Of a DNA stretch of 14,792 nt, positions 1 through 6,396 are shown piece by piece. Position 1 is the stretch's first letter. Each line of letters starts with the position of its first letter. Source of the DNA: an uncultured Acetatifactor sp. (GTDB lineage Bacteria; Bacillota; Clostridia; Lachnospirales; Lachnospiraceae); contig CAJTPN010000022.1 in NCBI GenBank assembly GCA_910578185.1, forward strand, positions 1-14,792, given 5' to 3'. The position numbers were made by a program, and so were the translations under genes. The notes beneath the pieces are model-generated. The model was not told where the DNA came from and did not search any database. It was given only the letters and a program-made list of their open reading frames with translations.

Positions 1-84
1 AAAAACATATCAAAATCTTTTTCATAAAGTTCTTGACATATTACCAGAATGCTATCACTTTCCACTTATCGTCTCACTATTTAT

Positions 85-194
85 CATAACCCCAATCCCA
101 GGTCTTGGATACGGTTGGTTTTCCAGCCAGATTTCCTGCCTGATGGATATATCACACAGACAGCCACATGGGCGCTGGGTGGATTGGGGTTATG
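85..194. repeat. 110-nt segment closed by a perfect 14-bp inverted repeat, possible structured RNA
   Basis: CATAACCCCAATCC at 85-98 is the exact reverse complement of 181-194. Inside on the plus strand is a hairpin GGTTGG-TTTT-CCAGCC (114-129), a possible CAGG/CCTG pairing (around 99-103 with 136-141), and a small AGCC/GGGCGCT hairpin near 162-176. The element sits only a few bases from the terminator hairpin at 205-237, so read on the plus strand it looks like a folded transcript followed by its terminator. Read on the minus strand it would be a leader of a gene left of the window. I do not recognise a known RNA family. No target-site duplication flanks the repeat, which argues against a small transposon remnant. 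Confidence 0.45.
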
Positions 195-197
195 GCA

Positions 198-243
198 CAA
201 AAACAGCGCCAGACTATCCTCTCGGACAGCCGGCGCCTTTTAT
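198..243. terminator. Bidirectional intrinsic terminator after groEL
   Basis: Positions 205-237 form a roughly 14-bp stem with one bulged base and a four-base GAGA loop (minus-strand reading). On the minus strand it is followed by TGTTTTT, which would end groES-groEL transcripts. On the plus strand it is followed by a T-rich tract (238-250), so it could also end a transcript through the 85-194 element. Confidence 0.88.
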
Positions 244-342
244 TTTCTTTCCCTTCAGCACACAAACATCCAGCCAACGCCGCCTTAAGCACTGCGCACA
301 CATAATACGCCACGGTGTATTGCGTCAAACGGGGGCTGGCAT

Positions 343-1968
343 TTACATCATTCCGCCCATTCCGCCTGCACCTGCGGGCATTGCAGGCGTCTCTTCCTTA
401 ATGTTTGCAACAACACTCTCGGTGGTCAGCAATGTGCTTGCCACACTGGTTGCATTCTGCAGAGCGCTTCTTGTCACCTTTGCGGGATCAAGAATACCTG
501 CCTTCACCATATCCACATACTCTTCTTTCAGCACATCGAAGCCCACACCTGCCTCAGACTCTCTCACCTTGTTGATGATGACGCTGCCCTCCAGACCTGC
601 GTTTGCCGCAATGTGGAACAGAGGTGCTTCCAATGCCTTAAGGACAATGCTTGCGCCTGTCTTCTCGTCACCCTCCAGGGTCTCGGCCAATTTCACAACG
701 TCCTTAGCCGCATGAATATAAGCAGAACCGCCGCCACAGATAATACCTTCCTCAACAGCAGCTCTGGTAGCAGCCAAAGCGTCCTCCAGACGAAGCTTTG
801 CCTCCTTCATCTCAGTCTCGGTTGCCGCGCCCACACGGATCACTGCAACACCGCCTGCCAGCTTCGCAAGCCTCTCCTGCAGCTTCTCCCTGTCGAAATC
901 AGAAGTGGTCTCTTCGATCTGTTTCTTAATCTGAGCAATACGTGCCTCGATTTCGCTCTTCTCGCCCTCGCCGTCAACGATAACCGTGTTCTCCTTCTGA
1001 ACCTTAACAGATTTTGCATGACCCAACATATCCATGGTCACATCCTTCAACTCATAACCAAGTTCGGAGCTCACAACAGTACCGCCGGTCAGGATTGCGA
1101 TATCCTGCAGCATATCTTTACGTCTGTCGCCATAGCCCGGAGCCTTCACAGCCACTACGTTAAAGGTTCCGCGAAGCTTATTTACGATCAAAGTGGTCAG
1201 AGCTTCCCCTTCCACATCCTCAGCTATAATCAGCAATTTGGCACCGGACTGTACAATCTGTTCCAACAGCGGCAGTATCTCCTGAATGTTGGAGATCTTC
1301 TTATCGGTGATCAAAATGCAGGGATTCTCAAGAGTTGCTTCCATCTTATCCATATCCGTTGCCATATAAGCGGAGATATAACCCCTGTCAAACTGCATTC
1401 CTTCCACCAGATCCAATTCCGTCTGCATGGTCTTGGATTCCTCAATGGTGATAACGCCATCTCCGCTGACCTTTTCCATAGCGTCCGCTACCAGCTGGCC
1501 TACTTCCTCGTCTCCTGCAGAAATTGCTGCAACCCTTGCAATATGCTCTTTGCCGTTAACCTTCTGGCTCATTTGAGAGATTGCTTCCACCGCACATTCG
1601 GTGGCTTTCTTCATACCTTTTCTCAAGATAATGGGGTTAGCGCCTGCAGCCAGATTCTTCATACCTGCGTTTACCATTGCCTGTGCCAGCACGGTTGCCG
1701 TGGTAGTACCATCACCGGCCACATCATTGGTCTTGGTTGCCACTTCCTTAACCAGCTGTGCGCCCATATTTTCAAAAGCGTCCGCCAGTTCAATCTCCTT
1801 TGCAATGGTAACACCGTCGTTTGTGATCAACGGCGCACCGAAAGATTTATCCAACACAACATTTCTTCCCTTGGGTCCAAGCGTCACCCTGACGGTATCT
1901 GTTAATTGATTTACACCGGACTCTAATGCTGCACGGGCTTCCGCACCGTATTTAATTTCTTTTGCCAT
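343..1968 (-). CDS. groEL: Chaperonin GroEL (Hsp60)
   Basis: This encodes the 60-kDa chaperonin that forms double heptameric rings and, with GroES, encloses and folds non-native cytosolic proteins in an ATP-dependent cycle. The start at 1968 gives 541 residues, close to the family norm of about 540-548, and begins MAKEIKYG. A GGAGG lies 8 nt upstream, so an ATG five codons further upstream (1983), which overlaps that SD, is rejected. The nucleotide-binding signature GDGTTT is at residues 85-90, the equatorial stretch DALAATRAAVEEGI is intact, and the C-terminus carries the usual GGM repeat (GGMGGMM). It is the second gene of the groES-groEL operon, 155 nt after groES, and is presumably controlled by the CIRCE/HrcA system upstream. 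A terminator follows. Nothing is truncated. Confidence 0.98.
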   Translation of the reverse strand: MAKEIKYGAEARAALESGVNQLTDTVRVTLGPKGRNVVLDKSFGAPLITNDGVTIAKEIELADAFENMGAQLVKEVATKTNDVAGDGTTTATVLAQAMVNAGMKNLAAGANPIILRKGMKKATECAVEAISQMSQKVNGKEHIARVAAISAGDEEVGQLVADAMEKVSGDGVITIEESKTMQTELDLVEGMQFDRGYISAYMATDMDKMEATLENPCILITDKKISNIQEILPLLEQIVQSGAKLLIIAEDVEGEALTTLIVNKLRGTFNVVAVKAPGYGDRRKDMLQDIAILTGGTVVSSELGYELKDVTMDMLGHAKSVKVQKENTVIVDGEGEKSEIEARIAQIKKQIEETTSDFDREKLQERLAKLAGGVAVIRVGAATETEMKEAKLRLEDALAATRAAVEEGIICGGGSAYIHAAKDVVKLAETLEGDEKTGASIVLKALEAPLFHIAANAGLEGSVIINKVRESEAGVGFDVLKEEYVDMVKAGILDPAKVTRSALQNATSVASTLLTTESVVANIKEETPAMPAGAGGMGGMM

Positions 1969-2123
1969 TTTCATTGCCTCCATTTATAATATAATAATTT
2001 AATAACCGCAACTGCCTCAAAACTCAATTTCCGGTCAAAATCCGCTCTATCTCACAGGTCAGTCCCACCAGGAGCTCATCCCTTTTCCTTACTTCCCGTT
2101 GTGACGTCTGTCTTAAGCGGCTC

Positions 2124-2411
2124 TCAGTTGTCAATGACTGCCAGAATATCATTCTGCTTGACAATAATGTATTCTTCCTCGTCAAGCTTTACTTCGGTTC
2201 CCGCATACTTGGAGTAAATTACGTTGTCGCCAACCTTTACTTCCATTTTAATCTCCTTGCCATCAACCACGCCGCCAGGACCCACTGCCACCACTTCCGC
2301 CTGCTGGGGTTTTTCCTTGCTCTGTCCGGGAAGGACGATACCTGATTTTGTGGTTTCTTCTGCAACTAACTGCTTTAATACAACTCTGTCACCTAAAGGT
2401 ACTAACTTCAT
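2124..2411 (-). CDS. groES: Co-chaperonin GroES (Hsp10)
   Basis: This encodes the heptameric lid of the GroEL chamber. The start at 2411 gives 95 residues beginning MKLVPLGDRVVLK. A GGAGG SD lies 8 nt upstream, and a second ATG two codons earlier would sit only 2 nt from the SD. The N-terminal PLGDRVVL signature is present, followed by the mobile loop that contacts GroEL (about residues 16-33, with TTKSGIVLPGQSKEKPQ) and the C-terminal KQNDILAVI strand. It is the first gene of the operon, directly downstream of a CIRCE operator and a sigma-A promoter. The 155-nt gap to groEL is somewhat long for this operon but contains no convincing gene. Confidence 0.98.
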   Translation of the reverse strand: MKLVPLGDRVVLKQLVAEETTKSGIVLPGQSKEKPQQAEVVAVGPGGVVDGKEIKMEVKVGDNVIYSKYAGTEVKLDEEEYIIVKQNDILAVIDN

Positions 2412-2445
2412 GATCATTGCCTCCTGTTATTTCAAATTTTCTTTG

Positions 2446-2472
2446 TTAGCACTCTTATGATTTGAGTGCTAA
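2446..2472. promoter_or_regulatory. CIRCE operator (HrcA binding site)
   Basis: A perfect 9-9-9 inverted repeat, TTAGCACTC-N9-GAGTGCTAA, matches the CIRCE consensus in both arms. It lies between the groES promoter and the groES SD, the standard place for HrcA repression of class I heat-shock genes. hrcA is not in the window. Confidence 0.98.
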
Positions 2473-2484
2473 TTGCTAAATCAT

Positions 2485-2513
2485 ATAATAATTTCATATG
2501 GAAGTCTTTGCAA
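2485..2513 (-). promoter_or_regulatory. Sigma-A-type promoter of groES-groEL
   Basis: Minus-strand TTGCAA (2508-2513) and TATTAT (2485-2490) are separated by 17 nt. The predicted start falls at or just before the CIRCE element, which fits repression by HrcA. Confidence 0.75.
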
Positions 2514-2550
2514 GTGCATTTACATTGAACTGCATTTCATTATCTCATCT

Positions 2551-2570
2551 TTTCTCTTGTTTTCTCTTGT
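2551..2570. repeat. Tandem 10-bp repeat
   Basis: TTTCTCTTGT occurs twice back to back in a pyrimidine-rich stretch between the groES promoter and the next ORF. It is probably a simple-sequence expansion and no function is assigned. Confidence 0.5.
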
Positions 2571-2654
2571 TTGCTCTATATCTCTTATCTTGCTGCACAT
2601 GAACGGATTTTATACTTATTTTAGAAACGTTTATCCTAATTTTTTCCTTTTGTT

Positions 2655-2972
2655 ATGCCGATATTAATTATAGAAACAAAGTATTGCACTGTTGAAATAC
2701 GCATCCAAGGAGGGATTAACGCAGCAAACGGATTTCAGAGCAGTTTCAAAGTGTACCCGGTTCAGATGATATCCAGGATGCCAAAGTTAAAAAGGGAAAA
2801 CGGACAGCCCGGACAGCAACAGTCCAGGTCATCAAAACCCGTTACCTTTGACACCGTCTTGGAAAAAGCCGTGGCAAAAGAGCAGCCTGTGGACTGTTAT
2901 ACGGTAACTTATAACAAAAACAGCCAGCTTCAGACCTATTACTACAGTCAATCCAGGGAATATACATTCTGA
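2655..2972 (+). CDS. Uncharacterised small protein, start uncertain
   Basis: I do not recognise this gene. The frame runs 105 codons from the first ATG, but the first ~18 residues look non-coding and that ATG has no SD. The later part is hydrophilic, with a Q/S-rich linker and a tyrosine-rich end (about VTFDTVLEKAV, then QTYYYSQSREYTF), and looks like real protein. No signal peptide, membrane span or metal motif is visible. A strong AAGGAGGG (2707-2714) sits inside the frame, but the codon at the ideal distance (2721) is GCA rather than a start. The other in-frame choices, ATT 2715, GTG 2751, ATG 2766 and ATG 2778, are poorly placed. It may be a small gene with an unusual start or one that has lost its start codon. 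A 20-bp terminator hairpin begins 2 nt after the stop, which supports transcription of the unit. Confidence 0.5.
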   Translation: MPILIIETKYCTVEIRIQGGINAANGFQSSFKVYPVQMISRMPKLKRENGQPGQQQSRSSKPVTFDTVLEKAVAKEQPVDCYTVTYNKNSQLQTYYYSQSREYTF

Positions 2973-2973
2973 C

Positions 2974-3015
2974 CGTCAAAAAGGACATTTGCACATGCAA
3001 ATGTCCTTTTTGACG
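2974..3015. terminator. Intrinsic terminator with a perfect 20-bp stem
   Basis: Positions 2974-2993 are exactly complementary to 2996-3015, separated by 2 nt. The lower stem contains AAAAAGG and CCTTTTT, so it has a T tract in both directions. It follows the stop codon of the small ORF at once and insulates the nitroreductase gene. Confidence 0.85.
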
Positions 3016-3094
3016 AAACTTTGCCATGTAAAAACGGTATGACTGAATTGTTGCCAAACTGATTCAATTGCACAAATAATCCTTTCAAAACATC

Positions 3095-3123
3095 TTGAAA
3101 CTCCAGCCCGGAAGTGGTATCAT
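3095..3123 (+). promoter_or_regulatory. Sigma-A-type promoter of the nitroreductase gene
   Basis: TTGAAA (3095-3100) and TATCAT (3118-3123) are separated by 17 nt, and lie 27 nt before the ATG. A GGAGG SD sits between them and the gene. Confidence 0.75.
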
Positions 3124-3150
3124 AAAAAAAATAATCCAGGAGGTTCTAAT

Positions 3151-3690
3151 ATGACTGCAAACGAATGTATCATTGGGCGCAGAAGTGTCCGCAGATTTAC
3201 GAACCAACCCGTACCCCACGATATACTTGAGAAAATCGTGGAGACGGCATCCTATTCCCCAAGCTGGAAAAATACGCAGATCACCCGTTATATTGCGGTG
3301 GAAGGCGAGAAAAAAGCGGCGCTTGCCAAATGTACCAGCCTTTTTCCCGGCAACGGCGTCATTATGGAAAATGCTCCCATGGTCATTGCAGTTACCATAA
3401 TAAAAGAACGCAGCGGCTATGAAAGAGACGGTTCTTATTCCACTCCCAAGGGCGACAGATGGCAGATGTACGACGCAGGTGCAGCCAGCGAGGCCTTCTG
3501 TCTGGCAGCCTATGAACAGGGACTTGGCACCGTAATTATGGGATTATTTGACGAGGAAGAAGCCTCAAAATTGTTGGAGCTTCCGGAAGAGAGAGAACTT
3601 GCGGCTCTCATTCCCATCGGCTATCCCGCCGAAAGTCCCACCGCACCAAAACGCAAAACTGTTGACGATCTATTATCCTATCAATCGTAG
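3151..3690 (+). CDS. Nitroreductase family protein (FMN-dependent)
   Basis: This encodes a small cytosolic flavoprotein of the nitroreductase superfamily, which uses FMN and NAD(P)H to reduce nitro compounds, quinones or similar acceptors. The physiological substrate cannot be told from sequence. It has 179 residues, at the short end of the family. The N-terminal FMN phosphate-binding motif RRSVRRF is at residues 10-16, a PSWKNTQ loop is at 37-43, GLGT is at 124-127, and PIGYP near 155-159 is followed by the basic PKRK segment typical of the C-terminus. The start has AGGAGG 7 nt upstream. It is monocistronic, with its own promoter and inverted-repeat or terminator structures following. It looks intact. 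Confidence 0.9.
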   Translation: MTANECIIGRRSVRRFTNQPVPHDILEKIVETASYSPSWKNTQITRYIAVEGEKKAALAKCTSLFPGNGVIMENAPMVIAVTIIKERSGYERDGSYSTPKGDRWQMYDAGAASEAFCLAAYEQGLGTVIMGLFDEEEASKLLELPEERELAALIPIGYPAESPTAPKRKTVDDLLSYQS

Positions 3691-3694
3691 GATA

Positions 3695-3805
3695 TGTTTG
3701 AAAATTACTTTCATCATATATCAGATGCCGGAAACCGGATTTTACTTTAACAAAAATCGGTTTCAGATTACCCCAGTCGAGAAAGAAGAAAGTAATTTTC
3801 AGGCA
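3695..3805 (+). promoter_or_regulatory. Nested inverted repeats upstream of pyrB (possible attenuator leader)
   Basis: A perfect 13-bp inverted repeat joins 3700-3712 with 3788-3800, extendable to about 18 pairs with G-U wobbles. Inside it a second stem joins 3731-3743 with 3753-3764 (7 bp, one bulged G, then 5 bp). Next comes the terminator at 3810-3841. AGTCGA at 3775-3780 repeats the terminator's 5' arm and could compete for its 3' arm. No PyrR binding-loop consensus was found. The arrangement could be a regulatory leader or simply a folded 3' end of the nitroreductase transcript. Confidence 0.4.
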
Positions 3806-3809
3806 AAAT

Positions 3810-3841
3810 AAAAAGTCGAAGATAAATCTTCGACTTTTTTT
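3810..3841 (+). terminator. Intrinsic terminator between nitroreductase and pyrB
   Basis: The stem AGTCGAAGA / TCTTCGACT (3814-3822 with 3827-3835) with a TAAA loop is followed by seven T (3835-3841) and preceded by an A tract. It lies 66 nt before pyrB, so it may also act as an attenuator for pyrB if transcripts start upstream. Confidence 0.85.
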
Positions 3842-3877
3842 GAGGATAGAATCAAGCGAATCTGGTATGAATCATTA

Positions 3878-3893
3878 GTCCGCCCGGGCGGAC
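3878..3893 (+). promoter_or_regulatory. 16-bp perfect GC-rich palindrome adjoining the pyrB ribosome-binding site
   Basis: GTCCGCCCGGGCGGAC is a perfect palindrome that ends directly before the AGGGAGGT SD (3894-3901) of pyrB. In RNA it could form a 6-bp hairpin with a CCGG loop beside the ribosome site. In DNA it could be an operator near the transcription start. An extended -10-like TGGTATGAA (3863-3871) just upstream would place the start near 3877. Confidence 0.5.
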
Positions 3894-3907
3894 AGGGAGG
3901 TAGAAAT

Positions 3908-4822
3908 ATGAGACATTTGATGAGTCCCCTTGACTTCACCACAAAAGAGTTGGACGAACTCTTTGACCTTGCAAACGATATTGAGAAAAATCCCGAAAAA
4001 TATGCACATGCCTGCGAGGGCAAAATTCTGGCCACCTGTTTTTATGAGCCAAGCACCCGCACGCGGTTAAGTTTTGAATCGGCAATGACAAGGCTGGGCG
4101 GAAGCGTTATCGGTTTTGCCGACGCTGCTTCCTCTTCCGCTTCCAAAGGAGAGAGCGTATCAGATACCATCCGCATTATCTCCTGCTATGCGGATATCTG
4201 CGCCATGCGGCACCCAAAAGAAGGCGCTCCCATGGTAGCCTCCGAAAAATCCTCCATTCCGGTCATTAACGCAGGCGACGGCGGACACCAGCATCCTACG
4301 CAAACTCTTACAGATTTACTTACCATCCGCAGTCTGAAAGGAAGACTGGGCAGTTTTACCATAGGCCTCTGCGGCGATTTGAAATTTGGACGTACCGTAC
4401 ATTCGCTGATACATGCGCTGGTGCGATATGACAATATACGCTTTGTCTTTATCTCTCCTGAAGAGCTGCGGGTACCGGATTATATCACTGATAAGCTCAA
4501 AAGCAAAAATATCCCCTACCAGGAAGTGATACGCCTGGAGGAGATCATGCCGGAATTGGACCTTTTGTACATGACCAGAGTTCAGAAGGAACGCTTCTTC
4601 AACGAAGAAGATTATGTGCGGCTGAAAGATTTCTACATTTTAAACGCGGCTAAAATGTCACTGGCAAAGAAAGATATGTTGGTTCTGCATCCCTTGCCCC
4701 GCGTAAATGAGATCTCCATAGAAGTGGATGAGGATCCAAGGGCGGTTTATTTTCAACAGGCCCAATATGGCGTCTATGTACGTATGGCACTGATAATGAC
4801 ACTGCTTGGAAAGGATAGGTGA
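3908..4822 (+). CDS. pyrB: Aspartate carbamoyltransferase, catalytic subunit
   Basis: This enzyme condenses carbamoyl phosphate and L-aspartate to N-carbamoyl-aspartate, the committed step of pyrimidine synthesis in the cytosol. At 304 residues it is the usual length. The carbamoyl-phosphate site STRTR is at residues 49-53 in EPSTRTRLSFE. The mobile loop SKGES (79-83) supplies the lysine that reaches across the trimer, HPTQ is at 129-132, GDLKFGRT at 156-163 and HPLPR at 261-265, so all catalytic signatures are present. The AGGGAGGT SD lies 6 nt upstream of the ATG. pyrI begins 4 nt after the stop, predicting a regulated holoenzyme of catalytic trimers and regulatory dimers rather than a free trimer. 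The leader carries a terminator and palindromes that may control expression. Confidence 0.97.
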   Translation: MRHLMSPLDFTTKELDELFDLANDIEKNPEKYAHACEGKILATCFYEPSTRTRLSFESAMTRLGGSVIGFADAASSSASKGESVSDTIRIISCYADICAMRHPKEGAPMVASEKSSIPVINAGDGGHQHPTQTLTDLLTIRSLKGRLGSFTIGLCGDLKFGRTVHSLIHALVRYDNIRFVFISPEELRVPDYITDKLKSKNIPYQEVIRLEEIMPELDLLYMTRVQKERFFNEEDYVRLKDFYILNAAKMSLAKKDMLVLHPLPRVNEISIEVDEDPRAVYFQQAQYGVYVRMALIMTLLGKDR

Positions 4823-4826
4823 GATT

Positions 4827-5273
4827 ATGCTGAATGTAGGGAAATTGGAGGAAGGTTTTGTGCTGGACCACATCCAGGCGGGCAAAAGTCTGGATATTTA
4901 TCACCTGTTACAGCTTGACAAACTGGACTGCACCGTGGCAATCATCAAAAATGCCCGCAGCAATAAAATGAATAAAAAAGACATTCTGAAGGTAGAATGC
5001 GATATCAATACACTGGATTTTGACGTGCTTGCGCTTATCGACCACAGCATCACTGTAAACGTGATCAAAAACGGCAAAATCGTGGAAAAAAAAGCATTGG
5101 CAATGCCAAAGCAGATCAAAAATGTCATCAAATGCCACAATCCCAGGTGTATCACTTCCATAGAACAGGAGCTGCCTCATATCTTCTACCTGGCAGATAC
5201 CGAGAAAGATATCTATCGCTGCAAATACTGCGAAGAAAAGTACTCCGGCGATTCGGAAAGCAGTCTGAAATAA
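4827..5273 (+). CDS. pyrI: Aspartate carbamoyltransferase, regulatory subunit
   Basis: This encodes the regulatory chain of aspartate transcarbamoylase, which binds nucleotide effectors (CTP/UTP/ATP in the family) and links catalytic trimers through a zinc domain. At 148 residues it is close to the family's ~150. The N-terminal allosteric domain (about 1-97) has the GKSLDIYHLL motif and the HSITVN strand. The zinc domain has four cysteines at 103, 108, 132 and 135 (CHNPRC and CKYC). The start at 4827 is chosen because the GGTGAG SD overlaps the end of pyrB and homologues start close to GKLEEGFVLDHI. An upstream in-frame ATG (4806) lies inside pyrB. It is translationally coupled with pyrB, and a terminator follows. 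Confidence 0.97.
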   Translation: MLNVGKLEEGFVLDHIQAGKSLDIYHLLQLDKLDCTVAIIKNARSNKMNKKDILKVECDINTLDFDVLALIDHSITVNVIKNGKIVEKKALAMPKQIKNVIKCHNPRCITSIEQELPHIFYLADTEKDIYRCKYCEEKYSGDSESSLK

Positions 5274-5284
5274 GAAGAGCAGGA

Positions 5285-5323
5285 AAAAACAGCCGTGCCA
5301 CCCTCTTTGATATGGCACGGCTT
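5285..5323. terminator. Bidirectional terminator between pyrI and the DUF362 gene
   Basis: A 10-bp stem AGCCGTGCCA / TGGCACGGCT (5291-5300 with 5313-5322) has a 12-nt loop. On the minus strand it is followed by GTTTTTT, making a strong terminator for the DUF362 gene. The plus-strand tail (TTCAATTT) is weaker but would serve pyrBI. The genes converge here. Confidence 0.85.
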
Positions 5324-5334
5324 CAATTTATCTC

Positions 5335-6201
5335 TCAGGATAGCTCCACCAGCTCATACGCCCTGCTGCCCACGCCTATTCCGGCAGCCGCTTCTATGGT
5401 GTGAACGCCGTTCCTGGATTCGATACGTTCCAGCAGATGATCTCTGCCCGGATCCTCCGATGCATACACCAAGTCAAGACATGCCTGATCCAACGCCACC
5501 GGATCGGTGGAGGCGAGAATCCCGATATCCGCCATTGCTGGGTCTTCCGCCACAGCACAGCAGTCACAGTCAACGGACATATTCTTCATCACATTGATAA
5601 ATACAATCCTGCCCCTGTAATATTCCACAATGGACTTGCTGGCATCCGCCATGGATTCCAAAAAAGAATCATGATCCGACGTCCAGATTTCCTCCACTTT
5701 TCCAGCTCCGTGAATATAGGCCTTGCCGTGGGAAGATGCCAGACCAATGGAAATGTTCTTCAGCGCGCCGCCAAATCCCCCCATGGGATGTCCCTTAAAA
5801 TGAGATAACACAAGCATGGAATCATACTTCTCCATGTGGCTTCCGACAAAATTTCGTTGAATTACCTGCCCTTCCGGAACAGAAAGCTCCATCTCACCCT
5901 CTTCGTCCAGAATATCCACCTCCGCAATCTCCGTCCAGCCGTGCAGTTTCATGGTTTCCCAGTGCTCCTTTGTGGTATTGCGCCTGCCCTCATAGGCCGT
6001 ATTGCATTCCACAATGGTTCCTTTCACATGGTCAATCATGGGTTTCATAAAATCAGGACGCAGAAAATTTTGATTTCCCACCTCACCTGAATGAAGCTTT
6101 ACCGCCACTTTCCCTGGAAGTTTTACCTCCATCGCTTCATATGCTCCTATCATGGCATCCGGTGTAATGACTTTCGTAAAATAGACTTTTGCCTTTTCCA
6201 T
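5335..6201 (-). CDS. DUF362 domain-containing protein
   Basis: This is a cytosolic protein of the DUF362 family, whose biochemical role is not well established. Members are often annotated as iron-sulfur or ferredoxin-like when they carry a 4Fe-4S domain, but here no such cysteine cluster is present. The start at 6201 gives 288 residues, with GAGGG 8 nt upstream; the longer frame upstream lacks protein character. Visible signatures are VAVKLHSGE (33-40), HFKGHPMGGFGGALKNISIG (134-153), the SVDCDCC motif with cysteines 212, 214 and 215, and DIGILASTDPVALDQACLD (225-243), all typical of the family core. The gene is downstream of a two-component system with no clear terminator between, and also has a candidate promoter at 6322-6351. 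Confidence 0.88.
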   Translation of the reverse strand: MEKAKVYFTKVITPDAMIGAYEAMEVKLPGKVAVKLHSGEVGNQNFLRPDFMKPMIDHVKGTIVECNTAYEGRRNTTKEHWETMKLHGWTEIAEVDILDEEGEMELSVPEGQVIQRNFVGSHMEKYDSMLVLSHFKGHPMGGFGGALKNISIGLASSHGKAYIHGAGKVEEIWTSDHDSFLESMADASKSIVEYYRGRIVFINVMKNMSVDCDCCAVAEDPAMADIGILASTDPVALDQACLDLVYASEDPGRDHLLERIESRNGVHTIEAAAGIGVGSRAYELVELS

Positions 6202-6295
6202 ATTCTGCACCCTCTCTCTCATTCCAGTTCCATTTAATCGGATACTGTCTATCCAGCCTGGCATCTCACATGACAACTCTCTAAAACAGATTCTC

Positions 6296-6370
6296 CTATA
6301 TGGAATGCGGCTGTTGCCTATATATTAGCATATTACAAGAATAAAGGGCAAGACCTAATTTCAAAATCAT
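6296..6370 (-). CDS. Possible 24-residue small ORF between the kinase and DUF362 genes
   Basis: A short frame starts with ATG at 6370 and ends in TAG at 6296. It encodes MILKLGLALY followed by SCNMLIYRQQPHSI, a mildly hydrophobic peptide. A perfect AGGAGGT lies just 2 nt before the ATG, too close for a usual start, although the TTG two codons later sits 8 nt away. It overlaps the candidate DUF362 promoter. It may be a leader peptide, a small protein or chance. No homologue is known to me. Confidence 0.2.
   Translation of the reverse strand: MILKLGLALYSCNMLIYRQQPHSI
6322..6351 (-). promoter_or_regulatory. Candidate promoter of the DUF362 gene
   Basis: Minus-strand TTGCCC (6346-6351) and TAATAT (6322-6327) are 18 nt apart. 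This would give a leader of about 115 nt before the DUF362 start. The match is moderate. Confidence 0.4.
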
Positions 6371-6396
6371 GAACCTCCTGCAGCTGTTTAAAAATC

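Larger units (their letters stand above)
1..342. other. Non-coding stretch downstream of groEL
   Basis: No convincing gene is seen here; the open frames in this stretch are short, lack ribosome-binding sites and have no protein-like character. It holds a 110-nt segment bounded by a perfect inverted repeat (85-98 with 181-194), a strong terminator hairpin (205-237) and about 100 nt of groEL 3' untranslated sequence. A TTGACA hexamer lies at 33-38 on the plus strand, but no good -10 follows at 16-18 nt. An extended -10-like TGcTATCAC (50-58) is only 14 nt away, so no promoter is called. Confidence 0.6.

Noticed and set aside
33..58. Plus-strand promoter with TTGACA
   Set aside because: The only -10-like hexamer is 14 nt away, and the 17-nt position holds CACTTT.
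124..141. B12-box-like segment suggesting a cobalamin riboswitch
   Set aside because: Only a CCTGCC-type box is seen. The upstream conserved core of that riboswitch is missing, and no plus-strand gene follows.
85..194. Miniature transposon (MITE) with 14-bp terminal repeats
   Set aside because: The flanking bases show no target-site duplication and no second copy is in the window.
613..1905. 430-codon open frame antisense to groEL
   Set aside because: It is a shadow of groEL codon usage, with no SD, no domain character and Cys/His-rich composition typical of antisense frames.
1969..2123. Short protein-like frame in the groES-groEL gap (minus strand)
   Set aside because: It has no ATG or GTG with an SD, overlaps the end of groES and is under 40 codons. 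It is probably chance.
3842..3907. PyrR binding loop before pyrB
   Set aside because: The sequence around AGTCC lacks the conserved GAGG and following bases of PyrR sites.
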